DNA of 64,000 nucleotides from Bacteroidia bacterium (GTDB lineage: Bacteria > Bacteroidota > Bacteroidia > J057), in NCBI GenBank assembly GCA_030430205.1, contig JAUIGE010000020.1, forward strand, positions 62,001 to 126,000. The letters run 5' to 3'. The stretch's first letter is position 1; each line of letters starts with the position of its first letter. This document shows, one piece after another, positions 34,836 to 42,778 of this stretch. The translations under genes and the position numbers were made by a program. The notes beneath the pieces are model-generated. The model saw only the letters and a program-made list of their open reading frames with translations. It was not told the DNA's origin and searched no databases.

Positions 34836-35759
34836 ATGTACAATTTTAAGCGCATAATGGTCGGCCTGGATTTGAGTTTGATGGACAAAACGCTCATCGA
34901 ATACACGGCCTTTTTGAGTTATTATTTTCGCCCTGAAAAAATATATTTTATCAATGTGCAGCCCGATCTGGATATACCCGACGAGCTGCGCGAAGAGTTT
35001 CCAGGCTTTGATCAACCCCGAGATGAATTGATAAAGGTGGAGATGAAGGAAAAAGTGGCCTCTTTTTTCCCTGACCATAAGGACTTTGATATTGAATATG
35101 AGGTGATAGAAGGCTCAGCCCGCAAGGAGATGCTGCATTGGTCTCATGTCAAGAATATTGACTTATTGATTGCAGGGAGGAAAAAGGACCTGAAGGGGAG
35201 TGGAATGATCCCTCAGCAGTTGGCACGTAAGGTGAGTTGCTCGGTACTTTTTGTTCCTGAAAAGGCAAAAATGAGCATTCGAAATATACTGGTGCCCATA
35301 GATTTTTCAGAATACTGCAGCATGGCTTTGGAGGAAGCCCATGAAATAGCCAAAATAGACAAAGAGGTAAAAATCCATTTGCAGCATGCCTTTGAAGTGC
35401 CTATGGGGTATAGCAAAACGGGAAAAACGGAGGAAGAATTTGCGGAGATCATGAAGCGTCATGCCAGTAAGCGAATGAAAAAATTTCTGGAGGAGACAGG
35501 CAAAAATGCAGATAGCTATCAGCTGATTTATTCTTTTAACCAGGAGCATCAGTCTGCTGCGGATTTGATCAATAAGGCTGCTCACGATATGAGCGCAGAC
35601 CTCATCATCATAGGAGCCCGAGGTCGCACCGCGCTTACAGCGCTCTTCCTCGGCAGTACCGCCGAAAAACTCATCACCAGGGATTCAGATATCCCCTTGC
35701 TTGTGGTCAAGCACAAAGCAAAAACTTTTTCTTTCTGGGAAATGCTCGAAAGCATTTAA
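34836..35759 (+). CDS. Universal stress protein, tandem-domain, USP-1 of island
   Basis: ATG 34836 begins the Usp strand (YNFKRIMVGLDLS); the extension to 34773 is hydrophobic leader-like noise. Of 307 residues, the first Usp domain lacks the ATP loop. The second domain starts SIRNILVPIDFSEY and carries a perfect G-x2-G-x9-G-S signature (GARGRTALTALFLGS), so it should bind ATP. This is the reverse of the arrangement in USP-2 and USP-3. A near -7 box TATCTTTA lies at 34802-34809. It has its own 119-bp gap before USP-2. Confidence 0.92.
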   Translation: MYNFKRIMVGLDLSLMDKTLIEYTAFLSYYFRPEKIYFINVQPDLDIPDELREEFPGFDQPRDELIKVEMKEKVASFFPDHKDFDIEYEVIEGSARKEMLHWSHVKNIDLLIAGRKKDLKGSGMIPQQLARKVSCSVLFVPEKAKMSIRNILVPIDFSEYCSMALEEAHEIAKIDKEVKIHLQHAFEVPMGYSKTGKTEEEFAEIMKRHASKRMKKFLEETGKNADSYQLIYSFNQEHQSAADLINKAAHDMSADLIIIGARGRTALTALFLGSTAEKLITRDSDIPLLVVKHKAKTFSFWEMLESI

Positions 35760-35878
35760 CCCCCCACTGCGAAAAGTCATACTTTTTGTTGATATGCGTC
35801 ATGTAGCTGACATCGCGGATTTTGCTCTTTTGTGATAGGTGTTGATAACACCCCTTTCACATCAAAATCTTCGAATTT

Positions 35879-36772
35879 ATGTCAAGCAGAACATCCGCAT
35901 CCAGCAACTCCCGTACCCGTAACCATCTGGACAATATCAAGACGATCCTTGTCCCTACAGACTTCTCTGAAGCTGCTCATAATGCATTTTTATATGCCCT
36001 GAGCCTTGCTGACACCCTTCAGGCAGAGGTTCACCTCCTGCATGTGTACAGCATGGGACATATCCCTGTCAAATGGGTGCCTGAAGAATTTGTCGATTCT
36101 CTCGAACAGGAAAAAATAGACAAAGCCATGACCTATGTGCATGCCTATGCGGCAGAAGCTCAGGCGGAATTTGGCACAGATGTCAACCTCAGCTATGAGC
36201 TGGCTCAGGGACAGGCAAAGGAAAAAATCCTTGAATTGGGAGGCAGTGGAAAGTATGATGTCATCCTGATGGGAACACAAGGCGCTGCAAGCGAATATGG
36301 AAAAATATTTGGCAGCCTGACCCTGCAAATCCTCCAGCAAGCCAACTGCCCGGTATGGGTAATCCCCGAAGAAGCAAAATTTACTTCTCCTGAACGCCTG
36401 ATGTTTGCCATGAATATAGAAGAAGGCGATACAAGGGTGATAGATGAGCTTTTTTCATTTTGCTGCCGTTTCGATGCGCATCTGAGTTGCTGTCATATCA
36501 GCAGCAATGCACATCAGCTTGCTGAGAATAAGCACGATCGCCTTGCCCGTCTGCGTGAGCTTGAAAAAACGGAATTGGTGGATTTTATTTTACTGGAAAA
36601 TGAAGACATCCTCCAGGGGATACAGGAATATCTGGCAAATCGAAAAATAGACCTGCTCGTCATGCTGACGCATAAGCGTCTGTTTGCCAATCCCAGATTT
36701 ATGGATAGCCTTACGCAGGAAATGGCCTTGCGGACCGAGTTGCCCCTTTTGGTACTACATGAAACTGTATAG
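35879..36772 (+). CDS. Universal stress protein, tandem-domain, USP-2 of island
   Basis: Encodes 297 residues. The N-terminal domain starts at ~20 (IKTILVPTDFSEAAHNAF) and has an intact ATP signature GTQGAASEYGKIFGS. The C-terminal domain is degenerate and ends in LTHKRLFANPRFMDSL, then MALRTELPLLVL. The gene is followed 4 bp later by USP-3, so a polycistronic mRNA starting in the 35760-35878 gap is likely. Cytoplasmic. Confidence 0.93.
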   Translation: MSSRTSASSNSRTRNHLDNIKTILVPTDFSEAAHNAFLYALSLADTLQAEVHLLHVYSMGHIPVKWVPEEFVDSLEQEKIDKAMTYVHAYAAEAQAEFGTDVNLSYELAQGQAKEKILELGGSGKYDVILMGTQGAASEYGKIFGSLTLQILQQANCPVWVIPEEAKFTSPERLMFAMNIEEGDTRVIDELFSFCCRFDAHLSCCHISSNAHQLAENKHDRLARLRELEKTELVDFILLENEDILQGIQEYLANRKIDLLVMLTHKRLFANPRFMDSLTQEMALRTELPLLVLHETV

Positions 36773-36776
36773 CATC

Positions 36777-37637
36777 ATGAAAAAGATTTTGTTTCCAACG
36801 GATTTTTCTCCTGTCGCAGCCAATGCATTCTCCTATGCTATGCACCTGGCCGCCGATTTGGGTGCAGAGCTGCATCTCTTGCATGTATATCATTATACCA
36901 TGTCCAGTGGGATGTATCTGCCTGATGCGCTCAAAGAAGCGCTCGAAGTAGAAATGGAAGAAGATGCCAACAAGCATCTTGAAGCATATAGCAAGCGTCA
37001 GCTTGCTGAGTTGGGCAAAGAGATCCAGCTGGTGCCTCAGCTGGTATATGGGTTTGCCCAGGAGCAAATCCTGGAAGTGGCTCAAAAAATAGATGCTGAC
37101 CTGGTGGTCATGGGTACGACGGGTGCCAGCACCCGCCTCGGGCGGATGGTAGGAAGCGTCACAGCCGCCATCATGGCGGAGAGTCCCTGCCCCGTACTTT
37201 CCATCCCGAAAGCCTTTGCCTACAAGCCGATCACAGAGATCACCTATGCGAGCAGTTTTGAAGACGGAGAGACCAATGTCTTCGAAAAGATCTGTCATTT
37301 TGCCAATATTCTAGGTGCCAATATGAGTTGCCTGCATATCAAAAAAGAATCAGAGGATTTGAAAGACCCGTTAATCGAAGCTTACGACCAGTATTTTTTG
37401 GATCAGGTAAAGAAGCGGAAGCTTTCATATTTTTTACTGGAAGGCAATGACATCAAGTCAGCCCTAGAGAACTTTTTAGCTATCAACAAGACGGATGTCC
37501 TGGCGATGCTCACCCACCGTCGGTCCCTGCTTGCGAAATTGTTTCACCCCAGTCTTACACGTGAAATGGCCCTTCAGACAAAGGTCCCCCTTCTGGCCTT
37601 TCAGAAAGGAAATGTGTATCACCTGGCAAACGCCTGA
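36777..37637 (+). CDS. Universal stress protein, tandem-domain, USP-3 of island
   Basis: ATG 36777 starts MKKILFPTDFSPVAANAF; the longer frame to 36684 lies inside USP-2. Of 286 residues, domain 1 keeps the ATP signature GTTGASTRLGRMVGS. Domain 2 ends in LTHRRSLLAKLFHPSLTREM, then ALQTKVPLLAF, the same block as in the USP at 842 and USP-4. It lies 4 bp after USP-2 and 5 bp before USP-4. Confidence 0.93.
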   Translation: MKKILFPTDFSPVAANAFSYAMHLAADLGAELHLLHVYHYTMSSGMYLPDALKEALEVEMEEDANKHLEAYSKRQLAELGKEIQLVPQLVYGFAQEQILEVAQKIDADLVVMGTTGASTRLGRMVGSVTAAIMAESPCPVLSIPKAFAYKPITEITYASSFEDGETNVFEKICHFANILGANMSCLHIKKESEDLKDPLIEAYDQYFLDQVKKRKLSYFLLEGNDIKSALENFLAINKTDVLAMLTHRRSLLAKLFHPSLTREMALQTKVPLLAFQKGNVYHLANA

Positions 37638-37642
37638 ACCGC

Positions 37643-38482
37643 ATGAATACAATACTCGTACCCGTAGATTTTTCGAAAGCATCTCAGAATGCTTTCCAAT
37701 ATGCCTTGCGAATCGCCAACCTCTTTCATGCACGGCTGATGGTATTCCATGCCTATAATGTGTCTATCCCGGAACCCTATTTGATTCCGGCATCTCAAAA
37801 CATGATCATAGAGGAGGAAGAAAAGCGCATTCAGGAGCTTTTTGACGAGATGGAACGAGCCGTTCCTGCCGAAATCGTCAAAAACATTGAATTGGACTTC
37901 AAACTTTCTCTGGGACCTGTCACAGATGAGATCCTTTATTTATGCGAGAGCCTGGAGCCCGGCCTGGTTGTGGTGGGGATGAAAAGCTCCCATGACCTGG
38001 CGCAGGCTATTTTGGGGAGTACCTGTACCCATTTGATCCAGCGCCTGGAGTTTCCCCTGCTCATTGTTCCGGAAAATGCGAAGTATAGAGGGATTCGGAA
38101 TATCGTTTTTGCCTCTAATTTCGAAGAAAATGAAGCCAGTACGATTGACGAACTGATGGAGTTTGCTTTTCTATACGATGCGCTGATTCACTGCCTGCAC
38201 ATCCATACGGAGTACAGTGTTGAAGATTTGGAAAGCAAAGAGGCCGCGATGAAATCCCGCTTTAAAGATGATATCATCATGCATCGTCTGGAGCTGGAGG
38301 AATATGAAGATGTGGATACCCTGAGTGGGGTCAACCATTATCTCGAATCCAATAAGGCGGATATGCTGGCCATGCTGACGCATAAACGCGGATTTTGGGG
38401 ACGCCTGATTCATGGCAGCCAATCACGGAAAATGGCCCTAAAAACCCATATCCCTTTGTTGATATTTAGAATGTCACCTTGA
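37643..38482 (+). CDS. Universal stress protein, tandem-domain, USP-4 of island
   Basis: Encodes 279 residues starting MNTILVPVDFSKASQNAFQY. The domain 1 loop is GMKSSHDLAQAILGS: the second glycine of the ATP signature is Ser, so nucleotide binding may be lost. Domain 2 ends LTHKRGFWGRLIHGSQSRKM, then ALKTHIPLLIF. The FixL-like kinase follows after 34 bp on the same strand. Confidence 0.92.
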   Translation: MNTILVPVDFSKASQNAFQYALRIANLFHARLMVFHAYNVSIPEPYLIPASQNMIIEEEEKRIQELFDEMERAVPAEIVKNIELDFKLSLGPVTDEILYLCESLEPGLVVVGMKSSHDLAQAILGSTCTHLIQRLEFPLLIVPENAKYRGIRNIVFASNFEENEASTIDELMEFAFLYDALIHCLHIHTEYSVEDLESKEAAMKSRFKDDIIMHRLELEEYEDVDTLSGVNHYLESNKADMLAMLTHKRGFWGRLIHGSQSRKMALKTHIPLLIFRMSP

Positions 38483-38516
38483 TTGTCTAATTTTAGGGAA
38501 AATTCTCCTTCTCACA

Positions 38517-39665
38517 TTGGAAAATCAATCATTTACATACGACGAAAAAGGAAGCAATCTTCGCCTCAAAGCGGTGATAGAAACCGCTATAGACAGCATT
38601 ATTCTCATTGATGAGCGTGGCATGATGGAATTGGTCAATCCGGCCGCAGCAAAGCTTTTTGGTTATACACCCGAAGAAATGTTGGGCCAAAATGTAAGCA
38701 TGCTGATGACTTCGCCGGATCGGGAGTCTCATGATGATTATATCAATCGGTACAAAAAAACGCGGGAAGCCCGGATTATTGGGATAGGAAGAGAGATTAC
38801 AGGTCGAAAAAAAAACGGAGAAGCTTTTCCCTGCCGCCTCGCTGTCAGCGAGGTAATTTTAGAAGAGCGCACGCTCTTCACGGGGATTATCCATGATTTG
38901 ACAGATGTCAAATTGGCTCAGGAAAAACTGCGGCGCTATGCCGCAGAGCTGGAGCGAAGCAACCGCGAGCTTCAGGACTTCGCCTACATTTCATCACATG
39001 ACCTGCAGGAGCCCCTGCGCAAGATCCAGGCTTTTGGAAGCCGTCTGAAAGACATGGAGGCTGAAAACCTCAGCGGCAAAAGCGCTGACTACCTCGGGCG
39101 CATGCTCAATGCGGCGGGCCGCATGCAGCGTCTCATCAATGATTTACTTGGCTACTCCCGCGTTTCTACCCAGGCAAGGCCTTTTATTCCCCTTGACCTG
39201 GATAAAATATTACAGGAGGTTCTGGGTGATTTGGAGATTTTGATAGAACAGCAGCAGGCAGATATACATGTCGAAAGTTTGGGACAAATAGAAGGAGATC
39301 CTACCCAGATCCGCCAGCTCCTGCAAAACCTGATCAGCAATGCGATTAAGTTTGTAGAGAATGGACAAAAACCGAAAGTTCGGATTTGGAGTGAAGCTGC
39401 CGATGCAGATATTTTGGGCAGCCATCACCCGGCCATCACCCTTTTTGTAAAGGATGAAGGGATCGGGTTTGATGAGCGTTATCTGGACAAAATATTCCAG
39501 ATTTTTCAGCGGCTACAAGGACGGCAGTATGATGGCTCAGGCGTAGGCCTGGCTATCTGTAAGCGCATCGCTGTCCGCCACGGCGGACGATTAGATGCTG
39601 AAAGCAAGATCGGTGAAGGTTCCACTTTCAAAGTGACTTTGCCCTTAACTCAACCCAGGCAATAA
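38517..39665 (+). CDS. PAS-domain histidine kinase with FixL-like haem-binding pattern
   Basis: Encodes 382 residues. The start is TTG 38517; no ATG precedes the PAS domain. PAS at ~16-135: the segment SHDDYINRYKKTREARIIGI followed by GREITGRKKNGEAFPC aligns, as I recall it, with Bradyrhizobium FixL. H72 falls on the haem-ligand histidine (His200), R78 on Arg206 and R92 on the distal Arg220; FixL His214 is Arg here. HisKA H161 (ISSHDLQEPLRK), N-box NLISNAIKFV, G1 DEGIG, G2 GSGVGLAI. It is cytoplasmic, with no transmembrane helix. It probably senses O2 or another haem ligand (inference). Partners: regulators directly downstream. Confidence 0.9.
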   Translation: MENQSFTYDEKGSNLRLKAVIETAIDSIILIDERGMMELVNPAAAKLFGYTPEEMLGQNVSMLMTSPDRESHDDYINRYKKTREARIIGIGREITGRKKNGEAFPCRLAVSEVILEERTLFTGIIHDLTDVKLAQEKLRRYAAELERSNRELQDFAYISSHDLQEPLRKIQAFGSRLKDMEAENLSGKSADYLGRMLNAAGRMQRLINDLLGYSRVSTQARPFIPLDLDKILQEVLGDLEILIEQQQADIHVESLGQIEGDPTQIRQLLQNLISNAIKFVENGQKPKVRIWSEAADADILGSHHPAITLFVKDEGIGFDERYLDKIFQIFQRLQGRQYDGSGVGLAICKRIAVRHGGRLDAESKIGEGSTFKVTLPLTQPRQ

Positions 39666-39693
39666 GGGATTTTTCAAAAGGAAAACAACATAC

Positions 39694-40140
39694 ATGAGCA
39701 AAGTTGAATATAAATCAGATGTCATACTCATCGCCGAAGATGATGAAGAAGACCGGATGTTGATGAGGGAAGCTTTCGAAGAAAACAAGCTGCTCAATAA
39801 GTTACAATTTGTAGGAGATGGAGAAGAGTTGATGGATTACCTCCACAACAGAGGCCAATATGAAGAGATGGAAAACTTTTCTTTGCCCAGTCTGATTTTA
39901 CTCGATTTGAATATGCCCCGGAAAGACGGGCGGGAAACCCTCAAAGACTTGAAAAGCGACCCCCGATTCAAGCGCATTCCCGTGGTGGTATTGACCACTT
40001 CGAAAGCAGAGGAAGACATTCTCCGGACCTATGATCTGGGTGTGAGTTCCTATATTACCAAGCCTGTCACCTTTCAGGGCCTGGTTGAAGTTACCCAGGC
40101 TTTGGGGAAGTATTGGTTTCAAATTGTACAATTACCCTAA
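39694..40140 (+). CDS. Single-domain response regulator (CheY/Rcp1-like)
   Basis: Encodes 148 residues, a receiver domain only. Acidic pocket EDDEED (15-20), phospho-acceptor D71 (LILLDLNMPRKDG), T101/T102 (VVVLTTSKAEED) and K123 (SYITKPVTF). It has no output domain and resembles Rcp1-type regulators, which shuttle phosphate between kinases. It lies 28 bp after the FixL-like kinase and 3 bp before the receiver-PAS-kinase, so it is likely an intermediate between them. Confidence 0.94.
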   Translation: MSKVEYKSDVILIAEDDEEDRMLMREAFEENKLLNKLQFVGDGEELMDYLHNRGQYEEMENFSLPSLILLDLNMPRKDGRETLKDLKSDPRFKRIPVVVLTTSKAEEDILRTYDLGVSSYITKPVTFQGLVEVTQALGKYWFQIVQLP

Positions 40141-40143
40141 GCC

Positions 40144-41694
40144 ATGAGTGATCTGACCGCCATATTGCTGATCGATGATGATGAGGAGGACTACTTCCTG
40201 ACAAGTGACCTTGTCGAGAAGATTGACCATAAAAAATTCACCCTTGACTGGGTGGACAATTATGAAAAAGGATTGGAAATCATCTGCAGGAAGGTGCACG
40301 AAGTCTACCTGATAGACTATCGTTTAGGGGTAAAAAATGGTCTGGAATTGATCGTAGAAGCCAAATCTCTGGGCGTAGAAGCGCCTTTCATTTTAATGAC
40401 AGGCCTGGGAGATTGGAAGATCGACCAGCAGGCGCTGGAGGCTGGCGCAGCGGATTACCTGGTCAAAGGTACTTTGACGGCAGATCGCCTGGATCGGACC
40501 ATCCGCTATGCGCTGCATGAGGCGCGCCACCGCTCTGCCTTACAACAACTCAACTCTGAGCTGGAGGAGCGCGTCGCCGCCCGTACACGGGACCTGGAAG
40601 CCGCAAATGAAGAATTGCGCAAAAGCCAGAACCTGTATCGCAATATCGCCAACAACTTTCCCAATGGCCTCATCATGGTCTTTGACCTGAAGCTGGACAT
40701 GATCTTTGCCGATGGCAAAGAGTTGATCAGGCTTGGCCTTGCCAAGCAGGAGCTGGAGGGACATGCCCTCAGGGATGTTGTCTCAAAAGCGATTTTTCGC
40801 TCGATGGAAGAAGAACTTTTGCCTGTATTTGCAGGCAATGAGCGCAGCTTTGAAGTGAGCTTCAGGGGCTATGATTACCTCCTGAGGGGCGTGCCCCTGC
40901 GTGACAAGGCTGACCGCGTGGAGCGCGTTTTGGTGGTAGCCAATAATGTCACAGAGCAGAAAAAAGCTGCGGAAGAAATCAAAAGAGCCCTGGAGCAGGA
41001 GCGTCTGCTCAACAACCTGAAATCACGCTTTGTCTCCATGGCTTCCCATGAGTTTCGCACGCCTTTGTCTACCATCATGTCATCGGTTACCCTCATCGGG
41101 CGATACAAGGATGCTCTGTATGAAGAAAAGCGCCAGAAGCATATTGACCGAATCAAAAATTCGGTCAAAAACCTCAACAATATCCTCAACGATTTGTTGT
41201 CTCTCGGCAAATTGGAAGAAGGCAAAATTCACGTTCATCCCGAAGTTTTCAACTTATATACATTTACCCAGGAAATAGTCGATGAGCACCTCAGTGTGGC
41301 GAAAAAAGGGCAAAGCATCAATTTTGAATGCGAATGTGAAAATCAGGAAGTAGCTTTGGATAAACATTTGTTGAAAAACATTTTCCATAACCTGATCTCC
41401 AATGCGATCAAATATTCACCCGAAAACAAGCAGATAGATGTGCTGATGAAGGTTAAAGAAAATCAGTTGAATGTAGAAATCAGGGATAAAGGAATAGGCA
41501 TTCCCGAGGAAGAGCAAAAGCATCTTTTTGAGCGGTTTTTTCGCGCTCACAATGCCACCAATATCCAGGGAACAGGCCTCGGCCTCAATATCGTTAAAGA
41601 ATATCTTCACCTCATGGGAGGTGAAATCTCATTTACCAGCAAATTACACGAAGGCACAAGCTTTCAAATACAATTGCCGCTCAGCGCGGCTTAA
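40144..41694 (+). CDS. Receiver-PAS-histidine kinase (response-regulator-headed kinase)
   Basis: Encodes 516 residues. Receiver 1-125 (LLIDDDEEDYFL; phospho-acceptor D58 in VYLIDYRLG; ILMTGLGD; K of YLVKGTL), a coiled coil 130-165, a PAS-like domain ~163-275, HisKA with H302 (SMASHEFRTPLST), then a HATPase (NLISNAIKYSPENK; DKGIGIPEEE; GTGLGLNIV). No transmembrane helix. It can accept phosphate from an upstream kinase and has its own kinase module, so it could be a relay stage between the FixL-like sensor and the CRP-type regulator 14 bp downstream. Confidence 0.94.
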   Translation: MSDLTAILLIDDDEEDYFLTSDLVEKIDHKKFTLDWVDNYEKGLEIICRKVHEVYLIDYRLGVKNGLELIVEAKSLGVEAPFILMTGLGDWKIDQQALEAGAADYLVKGTLTADRLDRTIRYALHEARHRSALQQLNSELEERVAARTRDLEAANEELRKSQNLYRNIANNFPNGLIMVFDLKLDMIFADGKELIRLGLAKQELEGHALRDVVSKAIFRSMEEELLPVFAGNERSFEVSFRGYDYLLRGVPLRDKADRVERVLVVANNVTEQKKAAEEIKRALEQERLLNNLKSRFVSMASHEFRTPLSTIMSSVTLIGRYKDALYEEKRQKHIDRIKNSVKNLNNILNDLLSLGKLEEGKIHVHPEVFNLYTFTQEIVDEHLSVAKKGQSINFECECENQEVALDKHLLKNIFHNLISNAIKYSPENKQIDVLMKVKENQLNVEIRDKGIGIPEEEQKHLFERFFRAHNATNIQGTGLGLNIVKEYLHLMGGEISFTSKLHEGTSFQIQLPLSAA

Positions 41695-41708
41695 TTTTGT
41701 GACAGACC

Positions 41709-42773
41709 ATGGCAAAGAAAATATTACTAATTGAAGACAATCTGGATATGCGGGAAAATACCGCCGAGATACTGGAACTTTCCGGCTATGAAGTCCAGAC
41801 CGCAGAAAATGGGAAAGAAGGGGTGAAAAAAGCCTTTTCTGACGATTTTGACCTGATTATTTGCGACATCATGATGCCTGAGCTGGACGGCTATGGTGTG
41901 CTTCGCATGCTCAACAAAGCTCCCCAAACCTCCACCATCCCCTTTATCTTTCTGACGGCCAAGACAGAGATGATAGACCTGCGAAAAGGGATGAACCTGG
42001 GCGCGGATGATTATTTGACAAAACCTTTTGATGATGTCGAATTGCTGGATGCCATTGAGATGCGCCTCAAGAAGAACAATGACATTGTCAAGCCAGACTT
42101 CGAACGCAGCCCCTCGGGTCTGGACAAATTTTACAATGAAGCCCGCTCACGCGATGCCCTGGATGACCTTTCCAAAGATCGGGAAATCCGCTACTACAAA
42201 GCGAAAGATGTGATCTTTACAGAGGCCAGTTTCCCGCGGGCTTTGCTCTTTGTCAGCAAAGGCAAGGTAAAAAGCTACAAGACCAACGAGGACGCCAAAG
42301 ACTACATCACCGATCTGTACAAAGCAGGGGACTTCATGGGGCATACTGCGCTTTTGTCGGGTACAGCCTACCAGGAGTCTGCCATGGCTCTGGAAGAAAC
42401 CGAAATCCTGGTGATACCCAAGGAGGACTTTTTTGCGCTGATGTTCAACAACCGCGATGTTGCGAACAAATTTATCCGCATGCTGGCAGACAGCCTGCAG
42501 GAAAAGGAGGAGCGCCTGCTCCATCTGGCATACGACTCCGTGCGCAAGCGCGTGGCTGATGCCCTGCTCACGCTCGAAGAGCGCTACGCCCAAACGAAAA
42601 GAGAAGCTTTCTCCATGAGCATTTCCCGCGAAAACCTGGCTTCCATGGTCGGCACTTCCAAAGAATGTGTGATCCGGGTTCTTTCCGAGTTTAAAGAAGA
42701 CGAAATCGTAACTACACACCTCAGTGAAATCACGATTATCGACAAGCTGAAATTGGAGAAAGTGAGGTCATAG
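41709..42773 (+). CDS. Receiver-CRP/FNR fusion transcription regulator
   Basis: Encodes 354 residues. Receiver 1-122 (LLIEDNLDMRENT; D53 in IICDIMMPELDGYG; FLTAKTEM; K of YLTKPFDD), then a cyclic-nucleotide-binding-like beta-roll ~150-270 (KAKDVIFTEASFPRALLFVS; GDFMGHTALLSG) and a Crp-type helix-turn-helix ~285-335 (ISRENLASMVGTSKECVIRV). No N-terminal Cys cluster as in FNR, so it is not itself an FeS sensor. The DNA-binding output of the island; targets probably include the USP genes (inference). Stop is 5 bp from the convergent DUF3857 gene. Confidence 0.94.
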   Translation: MAKKILLIEDNLDMRENTAEILELSGYEVQTAENGKEGVKKAFSDDFDLIICDIMMPELDGYGVLRMLNKAPQTSTIPFIFLTAKTEMIDLRKGMNLGADDYLTKPFDDVELLDAIEMRLKKNNDIVKPDFERSPSGLDKFYNEARSRDALDDLSKDREIRYYKAKDVIFTEASFPRALLFVSKGKVKSYKTNEDAKDYITDLYKAGDFMGHTALLSGTAYQESAMALEETEILVIPKEDFFALMFNNRDVANKFIRMLADSLQEKEERLLHLAYDSVRKRVADALLTLEERYAQTKREAFSMSISRENLASMVGTSKECVIRVLSEFKEDEIVTTHLSEITIIDKLKLEKVRS

Positions 42774-42778
42774 GCAGA

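Noticed and set aside
35789-35802. FNR-like box TTGAT-N4-GTCAT upstream of USP-2
   Set aside because: Only half matches TTGAT-N4-ATCAA and no similar site is seen upstream of the other USPs; the regulator's true motif is unknown.
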